Positions 17,290 through 21,197 of a DNA stretch of 21,197 bases are shown here, one piece after another. Every line of letters starts with the position of its first letter. Position 1 is the first letter of the stretch. Made by a program: the position numbers and the translations under genes. Source of the stretch: an uncultured Collinsella sp. (GTDB taxonomy: Bacteria; Actinomycetota; Coriobacteriia; Coriobacteriales; Coriobacteriaceae); NCBI GenBank assembly GCA_902494765.1, contig CABUUK010000043.1, positions 1-21,197 on the forward strand, in the 5' to 3' direction. The notes under the pieces were generated by a model that worked only from the letters and a program-made list of their open reading frames with translations, made no database searches and was not told the DNA's origin.

Positions 17290-18066
17290 ATGCCTCGATG
17301 CGCCCGCGCCGTTTCGCTCACCGGCTATTACCACGTCTTTGACCGTGGCAACTCCAAACAGATTATTTTTGAAGATGATTCTGACCGATATCGTTTCTTA
17401 TCGGACATCTCGGACAGGTTTGTACGCCATAAAGTGGCGGTGTTGGCTTGGTGCCTTATGGACAATCACTTCCATTTGATGATTGATGATCCATTTGACA
17501 ATCTTTCAAAGGCAATGCAGTGTGCGTTGACAGCATATGCTAAGTATTTCAACGGGAAAACGGGGAGAACGGGGCATCTGTTTGATAATCGCTATTCGCG
17601 GGTCGCGGTTGAGTCGGACGTGCAGGCGGTGCAGCTGCTCGACTATATTCATCTCAATCCCGTGAAGGGTGCGCTTGACTCGCTCGAGGCGTACCGCTGG
17701 TCAAGCTATAAGGCGTATCAGCTGGGCTATGATCCCTTTGACATCTGTGATGCGGCCCCTATGCTCGATATTGTCGGAGGCTCCCGTTGCTATTGCGAGC
17801 ATCTCGAAGAAGTTGCTGGGCGCATCTGGGCAATGGAGGTTCTTCCACGCCGGCGGATCTCCGATGAGGAGGCCCTTTCCGTTGCGCGCGAAGTTCTGCC
17901 GAGCATAGATCCTGCGCTGCTCAAGGCCCTGCCACGCCCCGAACGCGATGCCTGCCTGCTGAGGCTCAGACGGGCACATCTCACGGTTAAGCAAATTGCT
18001 CGTATCACCGGTATCGGCGCCACGAGCGTGACCAAGGCAACTGCAGGCTGGAAGGATGCTGCGTGA
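17290..18066 (+). CDS. REP-associated tyrosine transposase (Y1/IS200-like)
   Basis: The protein belongs to the single-stranded-DNA HUH transposases that nick and mobilise REP hairpins. GYYHVFDRGN opens the domain. WCLMDNHFHLMI holds the metal-binding His60-x-His62, and LLDYIHLNPVKGAL holds the probable nucleophile Tyr119. GHLFDNRYSRVAVESD is also typical. The C-terminal part, about residues 205-250, looks like a helix-turn-helix (LTVKQIARITGIGATSVTKA). The length is 258 aa from ATG 17290, with AAAGGAG about 5 nt upstream; an in-frame TTG at 17275 is less likely. The domain and its His and Tyr residues are complete, so the gene is probably functional. It is flanked by its presumed substrate repeats. 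A TATAAA box near 17209 may belong to its promoter, but no -35 was found. Confidence 0.92.
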   Translation: MPRCARAVSLTGYYHVFDRGNSKQIIFEDDSDRYRFLSDISDRFVRHKVAVLAWCLMDNHFHLMIDDPFDNLSKAMQCALTAYAKYFNGKTGRTGHLFDNRYSRVAVESDVQAVQLLDYIHLNPVKGALDSLEAYRWSSYKAYQLGYDPFDICDAAPMLDIVGGSRCYCEHLEEVAGRIWAMEVLPRRRISDEEALSVAREVLPSIDPALLKALPRPERDACLLRLRRAHLTVKQIARITGIGATSVTKATAGWKDAA

Positions 18067-18108
18067 GGCAGGGGCCGGAGTCAGTCGGTGCGCCGCATAC
18101 GTACGTCA

Positions 18109-18158
18109 TGTCTGTCCCCAATGCGTGAAAACACTCATGTAAGTCTGTCCCCAATGAG
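18109..18158 (-). repeat. Right 50-bp inverted repeat of the RAYT element
   Basis: The reverse complement matches the left repeat at 47 of 50 positions. It carries TGTCTGTCCCCA at 18109-18120 and AGTCTGTCCCCAATGAG at 18142-18158, around a hairpin ATGCGTG (18121-18127) with CACTCAT (18132-18138) that has one mismatch. Confidence 0.85.
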
Positions 18159-18161
18159 TGC

Positions 18162-18190
18162 AAAAAAGCGCCCTCCGTAGGGGAGGGCGC
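18162..18190 (-). terminator. Rho-independent terminator of rpmB
   Basis: GCGCCCTCC (18168-18176) pairs perfectly with GGAGGGCGC (18182-18190) around GTAGG. On the minus strand it is followed by TTTTTT (18162-18167 as A on the plus strand). It lies about 70 nt beyond the rpmB stop. The RAYT element abuts it. Confidence 0.9.
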
Positions 18191-18262
18191 CTTTGGTAAG
18201 TTCTATATGAACGCGAGGTCTTTGACCCGGAGAGTCCGAGGTACTTGTTGGTAAGACCTTAT

Positions 18263-18451
18263 TTAGGAGCGCGCAACCTTGCCGGACTTGAGGCAGGTGG
18301 AGCAAACGTTCATCTTGCGACGGTGACCATCGACGACGACGTAGACGCGCTGGATGTTGGGGCGGAACTTACGGCTGGTGACGCGGTGAGAGTGGCTGAT
18401 GGAGCGACCGGCAACGGGGTGCTTACCGCAAACTTCGCAAACTTTGGACAT
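18263..18451 (-). CDS. rpmB: Large-subunit ribosomal protein L28, zinc-binding form
   Basis: L28 is a small 50S protein. The 62-aa sequence opens MSKVCEVCGKHPVAGRSISH and contains SHRVTSRKFRPNIQRV, the family core. Two CxxC pairs, Cys5/Cys8 and Cys50/Cys53, make the zinc-ribbon form of L28. The start is ATG 18449-18451, with AGGAGG upstream; the frame is open further upstream without homology. An extended -10 lies about 55 bp upstream and a terminator follows, so rpmB is probably monocistronic. In many bacteria L28 genes without these Cys residues are induced when zinc is scarce; this one keeps them, so it is the standard copy. Confidence 0.97.
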   Translation of the reverse strand: MSKVCEVCGKHPVAGRSISHSHRVTSRKFRPNIQRVYVVVDGHRRKMNVCSTCLKSGKVARS

Positions 18452-18505
18452 AACTGACCCTCCTTGGGCGACAAACGAACATGTCGCGTTAACAAACAAG
18501 CCTGA

Positions 18506-18514
18506 ACTATAGCA
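18506..18514 (-). promoter_or_regulatory. Extended -10 promoter of rpmB
   Basis: On the minus strand TGC precedes TATAGT (18506-18511). No clear -35 lies at 17 bp. Transcription would start near 18499, giving a leader of about 48 nt. Confidence 0.45.
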
Positions 18515-18523
18515 CAGAAGCAA

Positions 18524-18742
18524 CTCCCTGTGCGCAATCTACACAGAGATATTCCTCTTTTGGCGATAGTGCCCACGCTACGGCCCTGGACGTAGATCCG
18601 ATTTACGTGCAGCAGGGGGGATTATGCCAGCTCGAACCAAGGTTTTCAAGCTCGTCCCACAAATATATATAGGTTTATGGAGTGTTGGGCTCCGTTTACG
18701 GATTGCTCTGTATTTATGCTCGCAATTAAGCTCGAGGTTGGC
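18524..18742 (+). other. Intergenic stretch between rpmB and pyrR promoters
   Basis: I see no gene here. A possible imperfect hairpin uses CCCTG (18584-18588) with CAGGG (18613-18617) and ACGTA (18590-18594) with TACGT (18604-18608). The part around 18658-18680 is AT-rich (ATATATATAGG). The rest is unremarkable. Confidence 0.4.
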
Positions 18743-18748
18743 TACACT
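18743..18748 (+). promoter_or_regulatory. Candidate -10 of the pyr operon promoter
   Basis: TACACT at 18743-18748 would start transcription near 18753-18757, exactly before the first arm of the leader hairpins. The -35 at 17 bp (TCGCAA) is poor, so the assignment rests mainly on the position of the leader. Confidence 0.4.
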
Positions 18749-18757
18749 ATCCAGTGA

Positions 18758-18863
18758 CCATTAAAGGGGTACGAGATACCCACATGGAATTACATTGCTG
18801 CCAAAGAGCAGCCCTTCCTGTGGGTGTCTGGTCCGCTTTGAGCGGTCGGGCATCTATTTTTTT
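18758..18863 (+). promoter_or_regulatory. pyr leader: predicted PyrR-controlled transcription attenuator
   Basis: Three mutually exclusive structures can be drawn. (1) An early hairpin: GGGTA (18767-18771) with TACCC (18777-18781), loop CGAGA, plus a lower stem CCAT (18758-18761) with ATGG (18784-18787). (2) A 10-bp stem: GATACCCACA (18775-18784) with TGTGGGTGTC (18819-18828), enclosing GCTGC-CAAAGA-GCAGC. (3) A terminator: GGGTGTC.. from 18822 with ..GGGCATC to 18854, loop TTTGA (18837-18841), then ATTTTTTT. Structure 1 frees the terminator and structure 2 blocks it. The loop of structure 1 resembles the NGNGA of known PyrR-binding loops. The pairings are read from sequence; regulation by PyrR is inferred from the gene that follows. 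Confidence 0.65.
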
Positions 18864-18902
18864 GACTGTGTCAGCAGTCAAGACATGTGAGGAAGGAGAT
18901 CG

Positions 18903-19487
18903 ATGGGCACGACTTCCCCCAAGGCGGTCATCATGGACGAGACCGCCGTCAATCGAGCGATGACCCGCATCGCGCACGAGATTCTCGAGCGCAACGAGGG
19001 CTGTGAAGATCTCGCTCTGGTCGGCATCGTCACGCGCGGCGACCTTCTGGCAAAGAAGCTCGCTGAGGAGATCAAGGAGATCGAGGGCGTCGATGTTCCG
19101 CTCGGCAGCCTGGACATCAGCTTCTACCGCGATGACTATGCGACCAATTTCGCTCCCGCGATCCACGCTACCAACATTCCCTTCAGTGTCGACGGCAAGC
19201 GCGTCGTGCTGGTGGACGACATCCTGTATACGGGCCGTACCATCCGCGCCGCTCTGGACGCCGTCATGGACTTGGGCCGTCCGAGCCGCATTGAGCTGGC
19301 TGTCCTCGTTGACCGCGGCCACCGTGAGCTCCCCATCTCGCCGGACTTTGTCGGCAAGAACGTTCCCTCGTCGCATGAGGAGAACGTACACCTATATATG
19401 AAGGAAGTTGACGGCCACACCGCCGTCGAGATTAACGACGTCGCGCCGGGTTCCCACGTGGGCTCCGCGCCGCTGGGAGGTGAGTAG
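18903..19487 (+). CDS. pyrR: PyrR: pyr operon RNA-binding attenuator / uracil phosphoribosyltransferase
   Basis: PyrR senses UMP and PRPP and binds pyr mRNA to promote termination; many also have uracil phosphoribosyltransferase activity. The PRPP-binding motif is RVVLVDDILYTGRTIRAAL, and LVGIVTRGDLLAKKL, SLDISFYRDDY and LVDRGHRELPI follow the family pattern. The length of 194 aa is slightly over the common 180, through a tail after VEINDVAPGSHVG. ATG 18903 has AAGGAGA upstream, and a hairpin TTGACTG/CAGTCAA (18862-18881) sits just before that site. pyrB starts 4 nt after the stop. It is the first gene of the operon, behind a leader that fits its role. Confidence 0.96.
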   Translation: MGTTSPKAVIMDETAVNRAMTRIAHEILERNEGCEDLALVGIVTRGDLLAKKLAEEIKEIEGVDVPLGSLDISFYRDDYATNFAPAIHATNIPFSVDGKRVVLVDDILYTGRTIRAALDAVMDLGRPSRIELAVLVDRGHRELPISPDFVGKNVPSSHEENVHLYMKEVDGHTAVEINDVAPGSHVGSAPLGGE

Positions 19488-19491
19488 TACC

Positions 19492-20436
19492 GTGGCGTTC
19501 AACCATAAGCACCTGATCGACATTACCGAGTACTCCGAAGAGGACATCAAGCTCATCCTCGAGACCGCCAAGGCGTTCTCCGAGGTCAACGAGCGTGCTA
19601 TCAAGAAGGTCCCCACGCTCAAGGGCAAGACCATCGTCAACATGTTCAACGAGCCCTCGACGCGCACCCGCAGCTCCTTCGAGCTCGCCGAGAAGCGTCT
19701 TTCGGCCGACAGCCTTAACTTTGGCGGCTCCTCGACCTCCACGGTCAAGGGCGAGAGCCTTGTCGACACCGTCGAGACCCTCAACGCCTATAAGATCGAC
19801 TGTATCGTCGTGCGTGATAAGCACGCCGGCGCTCCCTACATCGTCACGCAGAACTCGCCCGCGAGCGTCATCTGCGCCGGTGACGGCAAGCACAACCATC
19901 CCACGCAGGCCCTGCTCGACCTGTACACCATCTGGGAGCACAAGGGTGACTTCCACGGTCTGAAGGTCGCTGTCGTCGGCGATATCGCGCACTCCCGCGT
20001 CTGCGGCTCGCTGATCCCCGCCCTTAAGATCATGGGCTGCGAGACCTACGCCGTCGCCCCCGGCACGCTGCTGCCGCCGGCGCCCGAGGTTCTGGGCTGC
20101 GACCACGTGACGAGCGACCTCGATTCCGTCCTGCCCGAGCTGGACGTCGTCTACATGCTGCGCGTGCAGCAGGAGCGCCTCGAGGGTGCCCCGTTCCCGA
20201 CCATTCGTGAGTACCACAGGCTCTTCGGCCTGACCAAGGACCGCGAGAAGCTCATGAAGCCCGATGCGATCATCTGCCACCCGGGTCCCATCAACCGCGG
20301 CGTCGAGTTCGACTCCTATATGGCCGACCACCCGCAACGCTCCGTCATCCTGGAGCAGGTCTACGCCGGTATCTGCGTGCGTATGGCTATCCTGTATCTG
20401 CTGCTTGGAGGTGCCGATAATGGCCTTGCTTCTTAA
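19492..20436 (+). CDS. pyrB: Aspartate carbamoyltransferase catalytic subunit
   Basis: PyrB joins carbamoyl phosphate and aspartate, the first committed step of UMP synthesis. The carbamoyl-phosphate motif STRTRSSFELAEKRL, the HNHPTQALLDLYTI motif and YMLRVQQERL are present. I start at GTG 19492 (314 aa, VAFNHKHLIDITEYSEED), with GGGAGG at 19475-19480, 11 nt upstream. The open frame that continues upstream overlaps pyrR and is not homologous. The C-terminus overlaps pyrC by 17 bp, which points to coupled translation. No pyrI-like regulatory subunit is seen in the window, so this is probably the unregulated class. Confidence 0.96.
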   Translation: MAFNHKHLIDITEYSEEDIKLILETAKAFSEVNERAIKKVPTLKGKTIVNMFNEPSTRTRSSFELAEKRLSADSLNFGGSSTSTVKGESLVDTVETLNAYKIDCIVVRDKHAGAPYIVTQNSPASVICAGDGKHNHPTQALLDLYTIWEHKGDFHGLKVAVVGDIAHSRVCGSLIPALKIMGCETYAVAPGTLLPPAPEVLGCDHVTSDLDSVLPELDVVYMLRVQQERLEGAPFPTIREYHRLFGLTKDREKLMKPDAIICHPGPINRGVEFDSYMADHPQRSVILEQVYAGICVRMAILYLLLGGADNGLAS

Positions 20437-21197
20437 GAATGCCCACGTCGTCGACCCGTCCGTCGAGCTTGACGGTGTCGTTGACGTCCTGATTGACGGC
20501 GACAAGATCGCCGAGGTCGGCGAGAATCTCGCCGTCGAGGGAGCCGAGGTCCGCGACCTTTCCGGCAAGTACCTCGTCCCCGGCCTGGTGGATATGCACG
20601 TTCACCTTCGCGAGCCCGGCTACGAGGTCAAAGAGGACATCGAGAGCGGTACCCGCGCAGCTGCCAAGGGCGGCTTTACCGGCGTGTGCGCCATGCCCAA
20701 CACCGATCCCGTGACCGATAACGGCACTGTCGTGGAGTTCGTCAAGTCCCGCGCTGCCGAGGTCGGCCACTGCCGCGTCTATCCGTCGGGCGCCATGACC
20801 CGCGGTCTTAAGGGCGAGGCCATGTCCGAGATGGGCGATATGGTCGCCCACGGCGCCGTCGCCTTCACCGATGACGGTCGCGGCGTGCAGGGCGCGGGCA
20901 TGCTCCGTCGCTGCATGGACTACGGCAAGATGTTCGGCAAGGTCTTCATGAGCCACTGCCAGGACGAGGACCTGGTCGGCCACGGCCAGATCAACGAGGG
21001 CAAGGTCTCGACCCGTCTGGCTCTCGAGGGCTGGCCGGCTGCCGGCGAGGAGCTCCAGATCGCCCGCGACATCGAGATCGCCAAGCTGACCGGTGCCAAG
21101 CTGCACATCCAGCACATCTCCACCGCCCATGGCCTGGAGATCGTGCGTGCCGGCAAGGCCGCTGGCGTTCAGGTTACCTGCGAGGCCACCCCGCACC
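20420..21197 (+). CDS. pyrC: Dihydroorotase, 5' part (truncated by window end)
   Basis: PyrC interconverts carbamoyl aspartate and dihydroorotate. The frame starts at ATG 20420 (MALLLKNAHVVDPSVELDG), with GGAGG at 20407-20411, 8 nt upstream. It has the class I signature DMHVHLREPGYEVKEDI with two metal-binding His residues, and AMPNTDPVTD, FTDDGRGVQ, FMSHCQDEDL and HIQHISTAHG further on. It stays open to the window end, giving 259 residues. The start lies inside pyrB, so it overlaps the pyrB stop by 17 bp. The rest of the gene, and probably further pyr genes, continue downstream. Confidence 0.95.
   Translation, partial: MALLLKNAHVVDPSVELDGVVDVLIDGDKIAEVGENLAVEGAEVRDLSGKYLVPGLVDMHVHLREPGYEVKEDIESGTRAAAKGGFTGVCAMPNTDPVTDNGTVVEFVKSRAAEVGHCRVYPSGAMTRGLKGEAMSEMGDMVAHGAVAFTDDGRGVQGAGMLRRCMDYGKMFGKVFMSHCQDEDLVGHGQINEGKVSTRLALEGWPAAGEELQIARDIEIAKLTGAKLHIQHISTAHGLEIVRAGKAAGVQVTCEATPH

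Larger units (their letters stand above)
17111..18158 (+). mobile_element. REP-associated tyrosine transposase (RAYT) element with paired hairpin ends
   Basis: A 1048-bp unit is bounded by two 50-bp inverted repeats that differ at 3 positions. It holds one gene, a Y1/IS200-like transposase. Each end contains two copies of a 16-bp motif (CTCATTGGGGACAGAC) around a short hairpin. It is the only plus-strand gene in a run of minus-strand genes. No target duplication is visible, as expected for HUH single-strand transposases. The right end stops 3 bp before the rpmB terminator. Confidence 0.8.

Noticed and set aside
18191..18262. Possible tRNA or small RNA downstream of rpmB, with a GGTCTT/AAGACC inverted repeat
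   Set aside because: No cloverleaf, no T-loop or anticodon arm can be drawn. I read it as the rpmB 3' untranslated region.
20420..20436. Apparent frame conflict between pyrB and pyrC
   Set aside because: It is a normal 17-bp overlap; pyrC has its own ribosome binding site and an intact N-terminus, so no frameshift is needed.

Overview
The window looks like chromosomal DNA from a high-GC, gut-type Coriobacteriia actinobacterium, most like Collinsella. I infer this from the G+C-rich codon usage, the anaerobic fermentation gene adhE, and a gene order (dprA, trmFO, xerC, rpsB, tsf, pyrH, frr, uppS, cdsA, dxr, rseP, proS) that also occurs in low-GC Gram-positives. No database search was possible, so the genus is an inference.

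Layout. Positions 1-2943 (+) hold the 3' end of dprA, then trmFO and a xerC-type tyrosine recombinase that overlaps the trmFO stop codon. Positions 2993-4864 (+) are a separate ribosome/translation unit: a strong promoter, a leader of about 135 nt, rpsB and tsf, closed by an intrinsic terminator. Positions 4924-13275 (+) are a compact eight-gene run, pyrH-frr-uppS-cdsA-dxr-rseP-ispG-proS, with gaps of 0 to 25 bp. It ends at a very strong terminator. Positions 13377-18451 are mostly on the minus strand: a small phosphotransferase-fold gene, the bifunctional alcohol dehydrogenase adhE, and rpmB. Between adhE and rpmB sits a plus-strand REP-associated tyrosine transposase, flanked by almost identical 50-bp inverted repeats. 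Positions 18743-21197 (+) are the start of a pyrimidine operon: a leader that can fold as an attenuator, then pyrR, pyrB and a truncated pyrC.

How the genes work together. The central run links UMP phosphorylation (pyrH), ribosome recycling (frr), two steps of the MEP isoprenoid pathway (dxr, ispG), the undecaprenyl carrier for cell-wall synthesis (uppS), CDP-diacylglycerol synthesis (cdsA), regulated intramembrane proteolysis (rseP) and prolyl-tRNA charging (proS). The pyrR-pyrB-pyrC block makes UMP de novo, and pyrH then consumes it.

The points I would look at again are: a winged-helix-like insertion in the predicted cytoplasmic loop of the site-2 protease; a probable AUA start codon for xerC; the transposase with its paired hairpin repeats; the three mutually exclusive hairpins in front of pyrR; and a perfect palindrome upstream of adhE. 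Most of the rest is conserved housekeeping sequence.
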